From NCBI RefSeq assembly GCF_003144115.1, contig NW_020312009.1, positions 495,342-559,341 of the forward strand: a stretch of 64,000 nt of DNA, given 5' to 3'. Origin of the DNA: Tilletiopsis washingtonensis. Its lineage: Eukaryota > Basidiomycota > Exobasidiomycetes > Entylomatales. Made by a program: the position numbers and the translations under genes. The number at the start of each line of letters is the position of its first letter. Position 1 is the stretch's first letter. The notes below the pieces were generated by a model that was not told where the DNA came from, made no database searches, and saw only the letters and a list, made by a program, of their open reading frames with translations. Positions 49,655 to 61,109 of the stretch are shown here, piece by piece.

Positions 49655-51172
49655 GAGGGGCCAGACACAGAGTAGACTGGAGGCGGGATGTGGACGACGT
49701 GGTGGTGGAGAGAGAAGAGCAGAGGCGAGTGGCAGCCGCTCGTGTGAGTCGCAGAAAGCGAGCGCAAGGAACACTGCGCGAGCGAGCGTGCGCACGAGCC
49801 CGCTGCCGGCGCCCGGTTCGGTACGGTACAGTGACGGCCTGCTCCTGGCCGGCCAGCGCACGGCAGCGCTCTCGAGCCTCGGGCAGGGAACGACGTCGAA
49901 TGCGCACGGGGCGCACTGCCACGCAACAAGACTGGCGCTGTGCGGCGAGCGAGAAGAACAGGCCGAGAGGGCGCGGGGTGCCGTCACTCGGCTCGGACGC
50001 CACGAAGCACAGCGCGGCCGGCCGGCCTCCTCGGCGGCAGCATTGCTGGCCACGCCGGCGCTCAGTGTGCGCCGTCGCTGCGGCTGCTCGGTGCGAGAGC
50101 ACGAGGGCTGCTCCGGAGATCCAACATCACGACGCGCCGGCGGGCAGAGAGCGGACGGAGGCTGGGGAAGGAGCGGAGGCAGGAAGGCTGGGCGCCGAGG
50201 GGAAGCGCCGCGCTCGCACACTGCTCCCGTGCAGGTGCCTGCTTGATCGGCGACGCCAAAATTCTGCGCACGGGCCACGCCGCGTCCTCCGCGCCGCGCC
50301 TCCCAGTCTGAGTCCAGTCCGCCTCTGCTCCTTCTCGCGACTCGCTGCTCCCGCTGCCGCCTCGGCGCCGTATTCAACACTGCGAATATGCCTGCGTTGG
50401 GCCCTCTTCATCTCCGCTAGCCTGCCAGCTAGGCGACTACTCGCCTCGAGCGAACGAGATGCAACGGCGCCGCGCCGAGACGCGAGCTCTCGAGGATGGC
50501 GCGCCGGTGCCGGCGGCAAAGCGCACGTTCGCAGCGCACGTGTCGCCCGCCGCCGCCAACGCGCATGAGGGGCACAGCCCGCCATCATGCCGCCGCCGCC
50601 GCCTTATGCTCGCTTCCTGCTTTGGCGCCGGGCTCAAGCGACAGCATCACCGAGGTGATGGTGCAGCTCGGCGAAAGTGAGCCTCTGAAACAGACGCGAC
50701 TGCAAGGGGAGCACCTTCGGAGCTGATGCTGTGGGCGTGTGACCGCCGCGGAGTCGGGCAGCGAGAGGTCGCCGTGTTCCGAGGTGGCCGACGCAAGCTC
50801 GCTGCTGGAAGAAAGAGGTTGAGCTTCGGCTGTTCGTGCCGCATATCCACAGTCGCCAGCGCTGTAGTCACGCTTCCCTTCGAGGACGTCCGGACCGGGA
50901 GGGAGTGTCACGAACCGGCAGGAGAAAGGGGCCCACTCGGTGCGCGAGCTACAAAGCCTGGCCTAGATCACGTCCCTCGTGCACCTTCAGTGGTCTAGAA
51001 AGTGTAGCATTGAATGTTTGATGGTGACTTGAGCGAGAAGGATGCATGTCGCATGTGCGAGCAACGGAGAATGGAGAGAGTCAGGCGTGATTGTGGAGCA
51101 AGAGTCTTGGAAGCGTGACGGGGTCGATGGGGCATGAAGCGAAGCAAAGGAAGCTGCGGGCTCGACGAGCAC
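49655..51172. other. Intergenic region, no gene seen
   Basis: About 1.5 kb upstream of the betaine-lipid synthase gene and downstream of the next minus-strand gene. No domain, RNA gene or repeat was recognised. Phosphate-response sites were not identified. Confidence 0.5.
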
Positions 51173-52543
51173 TCAGTCGCACTCCATCGCATCGTCGGCG
51201 GCGTCGCTGGTGTTGAGCCAGAGCACGCCGCTGGTGTCGTTCTGCTTGGGCGGCGCCGGCCAAGGCGCTGTGCCAAACGCCTGCGCTCCAGCTGCAGGAG
51301 CGCCGTACGCCGAGCCGAATGCGTACGCAGCGTCTGGCGATTGCGAGGTCGGAGGCGCTGACGCAGGTGTAGTCGAGTATGATGATGCGGCATCGCTTTG
51401 CTTCTGCGCAGCATTGGCGTCGAACGCAAAGGCGCCGCTAAGATGCGGCTGCAAGATCTCCTCGGGACTCCGCCAGAGCACGAGAGCGGCGGCAGTCTGC
51501 TGCTTCGTAGGCGTCGAGGACCCGCTGTTACGTGCCGAGCCACCGCTGCTACGCGGCTTCTTCGTCTCGCGCCGGGCGGAGGCTCCGCTGCCGAGGCCCA
51601 GAGCGGCGGCGGAGCGGTCGCGTGCCATGGCCCCCCTCAGCTCCTCCAGCTTGGCAAGCAGCGCCGTGTTGATGTGCAGCTCCTCGTCGGCAGACGGCAT
51701 CGGCGGACTTGATGGCAGCGCCTGGCCACGGCGAGTGGCCTCCTCCCGCTGCGCCCGCATCGCCGCCCGCACTGCGGCAGCGGCATGCTCCTCTGCCGCC
51801 TCGTCGTCCGATGACGTGTCCTCCAGGCTCGTTACGAGCACACGATGCCTGTCGAGGTTGATGCTCGAGGGACCGCGCCGAGCGCGCATCTCCATGTCGT
51901 GCGGCGCTGGCGACGTCTCAAGCACAGCTGCAGGCATGGCCTCTGGTCGTGGGAACGGCGGGTGGTGTGCTCTCGCCGGTGAGGACGGCGGCGCCGGCGG
52001 CGGTGGGCCCTGCTGCTGCTGCAGCTCAAGCAGGTGCTGTTGGGCCGCAGCATCTGCAGCGAGCGACAGAGACATACAGCGCATCGTGCGTCCAAGATCT
52101 GCCTCCGTCTCGGTGTCGAGGTGTGCACGCTTGCGCGGGCGGTGCAGCGGCGCATCGGCGGAGCGCTGCTCGGCCTCGGTGCTCGTGCCGGCGTCCGAGT
52201 CGGCATCGTAGTCCTGAGCAGGCGGCGCGCTCAGCAGAGCGCCTTAATACGTGGTGTACGTACGACTCACATATTCAGATGGAGGCAAGGAAGAGGTCGA
52301 TGCCGCTGGGTACAGCGCCGAGGCAGTGTCGTCCCAGACATCCCAGCCCGACGTGGCCGCGTGCGGCGAGCCGGCCCGCGGCCGCGTGTCGAATGCATGG
52401 CGGTTGGACTCCGCAGTCGGGTGCTGCGAGGCGCGGCAGCCCGTAGCCGAAGGAGGCAGAGCGGCTGCGCGTGACCGCTTGCGTGCGGCAATGGGCCGGC
52501 TGCTGCTGCCGGCGCCATCGAGCGTGTAGAAGCTGGACGACAT
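51173..52543 (-). CDS. Hypothetical protein, disordered, unknown function
   Basis: Two exons (52543-52271, 52213-51173) join to 437 residues. I do not recognise the family. Visible features: a Ser/Arg-rich start with a basic patch (ARKRSRAAAL), an acidic run (DYDADSDAGTSTEAEQRS), another basic patch (RPRKRAHLD), a segment LGRTMRCMSLSL and a Gln-rich run (LLELQQQQGPPPP). An Ala/Glu helix (DEAAEEHAAAAVRAAMRAQR), DEELHINTALLAKLEELRGA and ALVLWRSPEEILQPHLSGAF follow. The last three look like short conserved helices in an otherwise disordered chain. Two basic patches suggest a nuclear protein. No signal peptide or membrane helix is present. Confidence 0.65.
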
Positions 52544-53300
52544 GGCGCAAGGCGAGTCACCGATGGATGACCGGAGGGGCGAGAAGGTGCTGTGCGCTGA
52601 GGATAGATGCTGCTAGTTGGGAGAGACGGGCATGCCAGAAGAGGGGGGAGATGGCAGTGCAACGAGGCACGAGGCAGAGGGATGGAGATGGTGGAGGGCA
52701 GAGGTGAGGGCTGCGTGCCTTGTGCGTCAGCGGAGTTCAGCCGCGACACGCGCCGCGCGCAGCCCGTTGAGTGCACCACGGCCAAACTGCCACCCTGCCC
52801 CTGGCACAGCATCGTCTCTGCGGCTTGCACGAAATCTCAGCATTAGACACGCTCACGACACAGACCACAGCTGCATTCTGCTTGTGACTCTGGCGCCCAG
52901 CGACACCGGTCCTGGGTGGGCGAACGGCTGGGCGAGAGCGGACGTCTCGAAAATTCGAGGAGGCGCCGGCCGCGAGTCAGAGTTCGTCAGGGTCCAGAGC
53001 CCGAGTCCCGAGGTCGGCCAGCCGCCTCATCTCGGGTCCACTCGACTCTGCTTCCATCTGCGACGTCTGTGCTCCGACGAACCCAATGCAACAGACACTC
53101 AGGCCAACATGAACATGCACCGGCTCTTTCTGCCGAGGATCAGCAGACTCGTGTCGCTCTGAGCCCATGCTCCGCAGATGCAGGCACGAGTGCAAGCCGG
53201 ACCTGATGGCGCGCTCGCGATGACATGTGTAGGATTCCGAGTGCGCGGGCGTGCAATGTACAAGGGGCCACGAGCCCCGAGAACGGGCACAAGGCCCAGC
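52544..53300. other. Intergenic region, no gene seen
   Basis: About 760 bp between two minus-strand genes. Nothing recognisable. Confidence 0.5.
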
Positions 53301-54923
53301 CTAGGCGGCTAGAGAGTCCTTCCAGCCGGCGATGGCAGACTCGACGATGGGCCGCACGAGCTTGCGGCCGCCGTTGGGCGAGTGGTGCACCCAGATCATC
53401 CTGCGCGGCACCTGTCAGTCTCAACACCTTCACAGCGCTTCGGCCGCAACTCACTGGCGCGGCTTGAGCGACTTGTAGTCGGCCCAGCGCTCGGCGTCGA
53501 GGAACGGGCTCTCCTCGAGCGTCTTGCTGACGAGGTCGAAGAGCTGCGTGGCCTGCGCGTCGCTGACGTTGTCCGTCGGGCGCACGGCGAGCACCATCTC
53601 GCGCACCTTGATCTTCTTGCTGCGCAGCACATCACCGCCCTTGGGATGGCCATCCTCGTGTCGCTTACTCTTGTACGAATGCAGCGAGATCGTCACGTCG
53701 ACGCCGATCTCGTTGGAGAAGCCGTCGAGCACGCCGAACCACGCGTCCGTCGTGTTGTACAGCGTGCGCTCCACCTGGTCCTCGAGGCTCAGCGGCACCG
53801 AGGCAAAGCCGACGTGCACGTCAGGCGTGCCGTCGGCCGTCTTGACAAGGTCGCCCTTCCAGTCGCGCCGCAACAAGTCGCGCACGCCCAGCTCGTCGAG
53901 CGCCTTCTTGGCCGCCGACAGCTCGTCGTCAAGGCGCGCCATGACGGTGTACAGCTTCTCGTCCCGCCAGTTGCTGCGGCGCAGCAGCCGCTCGGCCGTG
54001 AACTTGTCCGCCGGCTGGCTGTTCGTCAGGCCCTTGCTGTCGATCGCGATCGCGTCGCTGCACGGACGTCAGCACAGTCCGTGCTTACACTACCCACAGC
54101 ATGGCTCACAGGATCAGCTCGACGACCTCGTGCGGCACGTGGTACTCGCCCTCCTTGCGCGCCTCGAGCTCATCGAGCATCTGGCGCGCCACGATCGTCG
54201 TGCAGCTAGCCACAGGCTCGAAGATGCGCGGGCGTGCGTCAGGCGCGGCGCCGCGGTCGAGGTGGTGGTCGAAGATGGCCTCCACCTTTGCCTCCTCCCA
54301 GTCGCTCAGCGGCGCCGGGTGGTCGACGAGCACGATGCCCTTGATCTGCTTGGCCAGCTCGCGCGGCGGCACGGGCAGCTCGTCGATGGTGAGCAGGTCG
54401 CGGTGGCCGGGCGACATGAGCACGTTGCGCAGTGCCAGCTTGTTCTCCGGCCGCAGGTCGAGGGCGTCGCGCGGCGTCTGCAGCAGCGCAATCGTGCGGT
54501 TGCCCGCCTCGTTGTTGTGCGAGAGATGGTAGGCCCAGGTGAGGGCAGCCGTCATGCTGTCGAGGTCTGTGGGAAGCCTCAGCTGCTGGTCATGTCTGCC
54601 CTGCTCCAGCCTGCTCACCTCCACCCTCGTTGCCCCTGTGCCGCAGTCCAGCCGTCAGCCGCGTGCCCAGCAAGGCCAGTGCTCGAGCCGACTCACATGA
54701 CGAGCACCCACTCGTCGGCCTTTCCGGCCACGACATCGGTGACGAACTGGCGCTTCTGCGCCTTGGACCACTCGCTGAAGTGGCCCACGCCCTCCTCGGC
54801 CGGCCACACGGGCGGCGCAGGCGCAGGCGCGAGAGGCGCGGCGAGGGGCAGCTGGTGCGCCGGCACGCCCAGCGCCGACGGCAGTACAGCGGCCAGCAAA
54901 GCAACAAGCGCAGCAATCCGCAT
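53301..54923 (-). CDS. DHH-family exopolyphosphatase (Ppx1-like) with signal peptide
   Basis: Five exons (54923-54697, 54635-54619, 54566-54110, 54057-53455, 53400-53301) join in frame to 467 residues. Exon 2 is only 17 nt and encodes most of the VMGNEGGDLDSM turn. The catalytic DHH domain shows EWVLVMGNEGGDLDSMTAAL (metal-binding DxD), GIVLVDHPAPL (usually DHN/DHH type), AIFDHHLDRGAAPDARPRIF (the DHH triad) and ASCTTIVARQML. Then come LDAIAIDSKGLTN and the DHHA2 half (LDELGVRDLLRRDWKG, VHVGFASVPLSLEDQVE, GGRKLVRPIVESAIAG). This matches yeast Ppx1, which cuts terminal phosphate from polyphosphate. Unlike Ppx1 it starts with MRIAALVALLAAVLPSALG, a clear signal peptide followed by a Pro/Ala linker, implying a secretory-route or vacuolar location. 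Confidence 0.9.
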
Positions 54924-55927
54924 GTCTGCGATGCGAAGTGTTGAGTAGTCGCTGGAGAGGAGATGGAGGAGATGAGGGAAGAGGCGAGGCATGTGCTGCG
55001 GCGAGGCGGCTCGAGGGGCGCAAGCGCCGCTGCTGCACCGCCGCCGTTGCGTCACCGTGCGCCAGCACCGCAGCGATACTCGTCGCGCGCGCCAAGCTTG
55101 CGCCTCGCCGGCAGACATCTCATGCTCAAGACGTTGGCCGTCACCCTCAACGGCCCGCAGCCGGCCAGCTTGAACCAGGACCCCCTGCAGCACCTCTAGA
55201 TTATGACGCCGAAAGAAGGCGGAAATGGCGCCTCTGCGGACCGCCAGATGTCGCGTCTCGTAGAGCACGGAAGATGAGATGGACGCATGCTGCTGGTGCC
55301 GGTGCCAGCTTGCGCTGCTGCAGTGGACCCACTCGTCACTGGTGCGAGTGTCACGGCGCCAGCTGCACCATAGCTGTAGAATTATAGCAGCCGGTGTTTG
55401 TGGCAGGCAGGTCCATGCGCAGAGCTGGGCTGGACACCATCAACGCAGGAGGGCGCGCTTCGTCCTGCCTCCCTCAACAGAGCTGGACCCGAACGCGGCT
55501 GCAGCTTCTTCTTCGTCTCAGCAAGGAGGCCTGTTTGCCGACGGCTGACGAGCAGAGCGACAGATGCTCCCAGCGGAGCAGGACTCAAGGAGCGCGACTT
55601 GCTTCTGACGCTCGGCGCACAGGCCGCCACGAGATGCTCTTGGCGTGCACTGTCATCCTTGACTCAGCGGACGGGGCGCATCGGTTTGCGACGCATGGCC
55701 TTCTCGGTCTGGCACCCTTCTAGAGGTGGCAGCGCCCGCACTCAAGTCTAGCGCTGAATGGTCGGTGCACTCTCGTCACCGCTGAGCGCCGGCAGCACAC
55801 AGAAGGTAGCTGATTGGGTGTATATTGCGCCGATGCCGTACAGAAAAGATCAGAGGAGAAAGAGACGGCGCGCGCACGCGATCAGGTCCGACGGGACACC
55901 AGCTCAGGCCTGCACCGGGCGGGCGCC
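54924..55927. other. Intergenic region, no gene seen
   Basis: About 1 kb between two minus-strand genes. Nothing recognisable beyond likely promoter and 3' flank. Confidence 0.5.
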
Positions 55928-57258
55928 TCAGGCATCAGCGACGACGGGACGCTTGGCGTCGTCCTTCGGCGGGCCGAAGGCCATGTCGCTCTTGATGGCG
56001 GCGATGGCCTTGGCGGGGTTGAGGCCCTTGGGGCACGTCTTGGTGCAGTTGAGAATCGTGTGGCAGCGGTAGAGCGAGAAGCTGTTCTCGAGCTTCTCGC
56101 GCCGGGCATCGCCGTGGGCGTCACGCGAGTCGGCCATCCAGCGGTACGCCTGCATGAGCACGGCAGGGCCGAGGTACTCGTCCGAGTTCCACCAGTACGA
56201 CGGGCACGACGTCGAGCAGCTGCAGAGTGGCGTGCGTCAGCAACTGGGCGCAGCTGACATCTGCAGAGCGAGGGCCGAGCACATGGCCCACCACGAGGGA
56301 GGCGTGCATATCTCCTCTGCCGCCCTGTCTTCCCGAGCTGCACTCAACACTCACCATGCGCAGAGAATGCACTCATACAGGCCGTCGAGCCGCCGGCGCT
56401 CCTCGGGCGACTGACGGTGCTCCGTGCCGTCGGCGGGCGTGCTGGCGGCCTTGAGGAAGGGCTCGATGGAGCGGTATTGCTTGTAGAACTGCGTCAGGTC
56501 GGGCACGAGGTCCTTGACCACGTACACTGGGGAAGCGTGTCAGTGCCCGCGCTTGAGAGTGTGGTGACCGAGGAGAGGCAAGGCCGCGGCGCTGGTAACG
56601 AGCGCAGGGGCGATGTGCAGAGACCGCATGCGAGCGCCACCACGAGAGCTCGCAGCCACCGCGCATGCCTCCCTGACACCTCTCCTGCAAAAATGCCTCT
56701 CCTCCTCAGTCTGCCCTGCAGCATACTCACTGTGCGGCAGCGGGTAAATTTTCGTCTCGCCGGCCTTCTCAATGCGGCACAGGCACGCGAGCGTGTTGAC
56801 ACCGTCAATGTTCATGGCGCAGCTGCCGCAGATGCCCTCGCGGCACGAGCGGCGGAAGGTGAGCGTCGGGTCCATCTCGTTCTTGACCTTGATGAGCAGG
56901 TCGAGGATCATGGGGCCGCACGAGTTCAGGTCGACCTTGTAGGTCTGCAGGCGCGGCTTCGACGACGGCTCATCGGGGTTCTGCGCACAGGCGTAAGCAC
57001 AAGTGCACAGATGCGGCCAATGCGCAGCTGCTGCAGACGTCTCGCATCCTCCTCTGCGGCATCGCCACTCACCCAGCGGTAGATGGAGACATCCTTGTAG
57101 TGGGCCGGCTTGTTGGGGTTGCCGCCCTCACTGGCCTGCGCCTGCTGCTCGGCAGGCGAGGCGAGGGCGCGCGGCGCCGACGAGCCAAAGGCGCGCGAGG
57201 CCGAGGCCATGCGCGGCAGCACAGATGCGCGCGAGCGCAGAGCGGGCATGAAGGACAT
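55928..57258 (-). CDS. SDH2: Succinate dehydrogenase iron-sulfur subunit
   Basis: A gene of about four to five exons, roughly 285 residues. The N terminus [20 protein letters not shown] is an Arg/Ser-rich mitochondrial presequence. The ferredoxin-type domain begins [13 protein letters not shown] and holds the [2Fe-2S] ligands in [20 protein letters not shown] plus the following AC. The C-terminal domain has [17 protein letters not shown] and [20 protein letters not shown], which supply the [4Fe-4S] and [3Fe-4S] ligands. [10 protein letters not shown] and [20 protein letters not shown] are family blocks. All cluster cysteines are present. This subunit carries electrons from the FAD of Sdh1 to ubiquinone in complex II of the inner mitochondrial membrane. 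Confidence 0.97.
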
Positions 57259-57924
57259 GGTGAGGTGTGAGTGTGAGGGGTGTGACGAAGGAGGAGTGGG
57301 TCGTGGAGAGAAGGCAGGAGCGGCGCCCGCGGCGCGCAACACACCTCAAGCGCCACGCGCCGCGGCGCCGCCGCAAGAGGGCGGCGCGCGCACAAGGCAG
57401 GCAGGCACGCTCGCCTCACGCGGCAGTCCCGCCTCCTCCGCCGCGCGGCCCGCTCTCGCACCCCTCACGCCGAGGCCACCTTGCCACCTCGGCATGCCGT
57501 TTCCGTCTCGCTACAGCCAGCACCCTCTCACGACTCGACCAGCGGCAGCCGCTGCAGCCGGGACGCGCCCGTTAGGCGAGCCGTGTGGCGCGTGGGGACG
57601 GCATCTCCCGGCAGGGGCTCGCGTCAGCAGCCAAGCGCCGCTGGCCGCCGCGCCCTGCGCCGCGCTCCGAAGTCGGGGCCGCCCGGCCGCGCCCGCTGGT
57701 TGGCCGCCGCTGGCCTCGATTTCAAAGCGGGGCGCATGCGCACGTGACGCGGCGGCGTGGGAACATCGGGACGCCGGCCACTGCCGAGTCGCCGCCATCG
57801 CGCTCATGGAGCCTTCTCCACAACGTCAGGCACGCACGCATGTCTACTCATCCGGATGTGGGCTCAAGGAGCGGACGCAGTGTATTTACGCATATCAGCG
57901 TAGCTGCCGATATCCAGCGTACCA
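57259..57924. other. Intergenic region, no gene seen
   Basis: About 670 bp upstream of SDH2, very GC-rich. No feature was recognised. Confidence 0.5.
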
Positions 57925-60006
57925 TCACCGGCTGCCCTTCTGCTCGCTCTCCTCGTCGCCCTTGCCCTTGGCGCCCGTGCTCGCCGCCGCATAGCGGCTG
58001 CGCCGGCGGATCGTCTCGCCCTTGGCGAAGAGCACAAAGGGCAGCGGCGCGATGGCGAGCGCCAGGCACGCCAGCAGCAGGCCGGCCCACTGCAGGCCCA
58101 TGCCCTGGAACATCTGCCGCCCGAAGAGCGGGACTGCAGGGATGTGATTAGCCACCATCGAGACGCCGAGGCGACGGACCACTCACAGCTCGCCGCAAAG
58201 CCGTTGCGCATCAGGCCCTGCGCAGCAATGGCGCTGGATGCGACGGTCGGGTAGCTGTCCGACGTGTACTGGTACACCGAGAGGAAGACTGTCGAGCCGC
58301 TCTCTCAGCACGGCAAATAAGCGTGCAAGATCGGCCAGCTCACCATGGTAGATGCCGACGATGATCAGGAAGAGCGCGATACATGGTGCAATCCAGTGCA
58401 CGAAGCCGAATTGCGTCCAGGAATAGATCATCTGGATTGTGGAGAGGCGTGAGCTGCGGCTTGGCGCTTCTCCGCGGGCGGCCGTCACGCACGATTCCGA
58501 TGCCAAACAGTGGGCCGAAGTACATGGCGCCGAAGAGCCGTGCCTCGGGACGAGCAGTGCCGCCACGCTGCACCGTGTCCTTGCGGTAGAGGTGGTCCTG
58601 CCACAAGCCCGTCGCAAAGCCGGCAAAGCAGCCGAGGATGAGCGCGAGGTAGGGCAGGCCAGCATTGCCCTCCGACCAGCCGTGGTTGCCCTGGAAGGTG
58701 AGTGGGATGACGGAGAGGAAGAGGACTGCAGCAGACATCAGCATTGGTGCGACTGTGCAGCCGCAAGGTACGCACAGACGGTGCCCCACGCGAGAGCAAT
58801 GTACAGGCCGTACAAGCTCACGACGGGCTCCGTGACGAGCAGCTTGAGGGCGCGCAGCGACTGCTGGCGGAAGAGTGCTCCGATGCTCTCGCCCTCGAGC
58901 TCGATCTGCGCCCGGAAGCGACCATCGCCCGTCTCCTTGCGCAGTCGTGCGGCACGCGTGCGCAAAATGGCGTCCGCGCGCGACTCGCGCAAGAAGGCCG
59001 CTTCGAAGAGGAAGACGATGCCGGAGAAGATGATGTGGATGTACTGGATCCAGCGCCAGCCGAGGTACTGGTCAATGTAGCCAGAGTAGGCGGGCGCGGC
59101 AATGGTGCTGAAGATGGCGCTGAAGGAGAAGATGCTCATCGGCAGCGCACGCTCCGCCTCGCCGAAGCAGTCGGACATGACGCCGCCGACGAGGATCGTG
59201 CCGATGGAGCCAAAGGCGCCTTGCAGCAGTCGGCCAATGATCTGCGTCGCGAGGTTCTGCCCAAAGGCGAGCCTGTCGAGGGAAGAGCGGTTCGCGTCAA
59301 GTGCTCCTCCTCATGGCTGGTCTGTGCTCACATGAAGCTGACTGCGACGAATGCGCCGAACGCGCCCACGAAGATGTAGCGCCGCCCGGCAAGCTCAGTG
59401 AGAGGAGCCACGAAGAGCGGCATGACGGCGCAGGCTGCGTTGAAGCTGGCAGCCTCTGCGTCAGCCTCTCTGCTCGGTCGAAGTCTTGATGTGGCGCACT
59501 CACGTGAACATGCCCACCTGGCCCGCCACGTCCGAGACGCCCAGCTCGGCGCTCATCTTGCCGATGCCGCTGCTGTACGCCGACGTGCTGAGGCCGATGC
59601 ACATTGTCATGGCGTTGAGCAGCACGACGGCGCTCCACTTCTGCGCGCGCGTCCAGAGCAGCGGGTTCTCCGGGTCGTCTTCTTCGAACTGCACAAGCAC
59701 GATCTTCTCATTCTGGAGTGATGACTGTCAGACCTGCCTCTGCTGGCAGCGCAAGAGCGACTCACGCCGTCGGCGGTAGGCATGCCCAAAGGCCCTTCGT
59801 CGCCGTCGGCGTCTTCCGTGGCGTACACTGAGCCTGCCGGAGTGTTGAGCGCCGTTGTATGCCGGCTGCTCGAGGCCGTCGCAGGCCCTGCAGCGACGTC
59901 TGGAAAGAGCGAGGCATTGATCTGGCGGCAGAGAAAGGAAGTCAGCGCCGCAGCCGTTGCACAATGCCCTGACAGAGCGCACCTCTGTCTTCTTCAAGGC
60001 CGGCAT
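57925..60006 (-). CDS. MFS transporter, DHA1-like multidrug/polyamine type
   Basis: A multi-exon gene, roughly 530 residues. The soluble N-terminal part (MPALKKTE, then NASLFPDVAAG... to PLGMPTADG) precedes the fungal MFS lead-in DPENPLLWTRAQKWSAVVLL. Helix blocks follow: NAMTMCIGLSTSAYSSGIGK, NAACAVMPLFVAPLTELAGR with RRYIFVGAFGAF (the G-x(8)-G-R-R/K motif A position), IIGRLLQGAFGSIGTILVGG (rhodotorucine-type DHA1 motif) and MSDCFGEAERALPMSIFSFS. Then come GWRWIQYIHIIFSGIVFLFE, LVTEPVVSLYGLYIALAWG, PYLALILGCFAGFATGLWQD, IAPCIALFLIIVGIYH and LLLACLALAIAPLPFVLFAK. The architecture is the 12-helix DHA1 drug:H+ antiporter type; the substrate is unknown. The start is uncertain: a CTAG acceptor-like site just upstream of the Met may mean a further 5' exon. 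Confidence 0.85.
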
Positions 60007-61109
60007 CTTGGCTGACTCGGCGTCCAACTAGGAGAACACAGGAAAGCGAGCGCTGACTGCTGGGTGGTGGGCAACTCTGAAGAGCAGCCGAGTGTTGTGG
60101 AGACAAGCAAAGCCGCAAGTACAGGCCCACTGTGCTTCGGATGGTGCGTGCGTGCTTCACCACATGTTGCGCACGCCGGGCGGTGCCAAGCAGCTGTCTC
60201 TTGCCGGCTAGCGCACCCGTGCGCTCGCCGGCTGAGCAGTGCGCAAGAGCGTCATCGGGCCAGAGGTGACCGGCCAGATCTTTTGCGAGCACGGCACCGG
60301 CCGGCCGTCAGCGTCGGCAAGTCTTGCGCCTCGGCTGCTGCGAGAGGAGGCACTGGCCGAAGACCGACGTCGGCGAGATCTACACCTGGCCGACAGCGGC
60401 ACAGCCGCTCGCTGCGTGCTGCCTCGGGGTCCAAGCACAAAGCACTCTCAGGCCGGCGACTTCGCATCTCGCCACTTTGCGGCTCGTTCCGGCGTCACGG
60501 CCTGCGCGGACAAAGAAAAGCGGCAGCGCCGAGAGGCACGCATGACGCCGTGGCGGAGCTTCGCGGCCGCAGAGGAGTAGATCGGGCGCTCTGACTGCCG
60601 CATGAGAGGACTGGTACGCCGGGCCGGAGCGCCGAGGAGAGATATGCCGAGGTGCGAGGTGCAAAGCGGAAGGAAGGAACCCTTAGGCGCTTGAGGCGCG
60701 CAGCCGCAGGCAGCGCCGCGCGCGTCGGCGAGTTAGCTGTGCCGCGGCTGCCGCCTTCGCAACCCAGCACCAGGATCTCGCCGAGCCGCCGGCCCGGCTC
60801 TCTGCTTCGCTTGGACGCTGCATAGCCTGCCTTCTCGACCTCTCCCGCTCGTTTCCACAGATTTGTCCCACGGCTCACGACAGCGGCGTATCTTCGCACG
60901 CAGAGGCTCGACCGAGCATCGCCCGTGGCCTTCTGACGCATGTGCACCACGCGTCCAAGCCTCCACCTCGCTGCGCGAAGATCGACCAGCAGCCTCGCCC
61001 TGCGCGCTGCCCCCGCTGGACTGACGGCCACAACGAGCAAATCACGTCGTATATTCTAGCTAGATGACATGGAAGCACAGCATCACCACGCAGGAGAGCC
61101 GGGGCCGCT
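60007..61109. other. Intergenic region, no gene seen
   Basis: About 1.1 kb between two minus-strand genes. It may include an undetected 5' exon of the MFS gene. Nothing else recognised. Confidence 0.45.

Noticed and set aside
60007-61040. A minus-strand gene upstream of the MFS transporter
   Set aside because: The frames lack any domain and no consistent exon chain could be found; at most a missing 5' exon of the MFS gene lies here.
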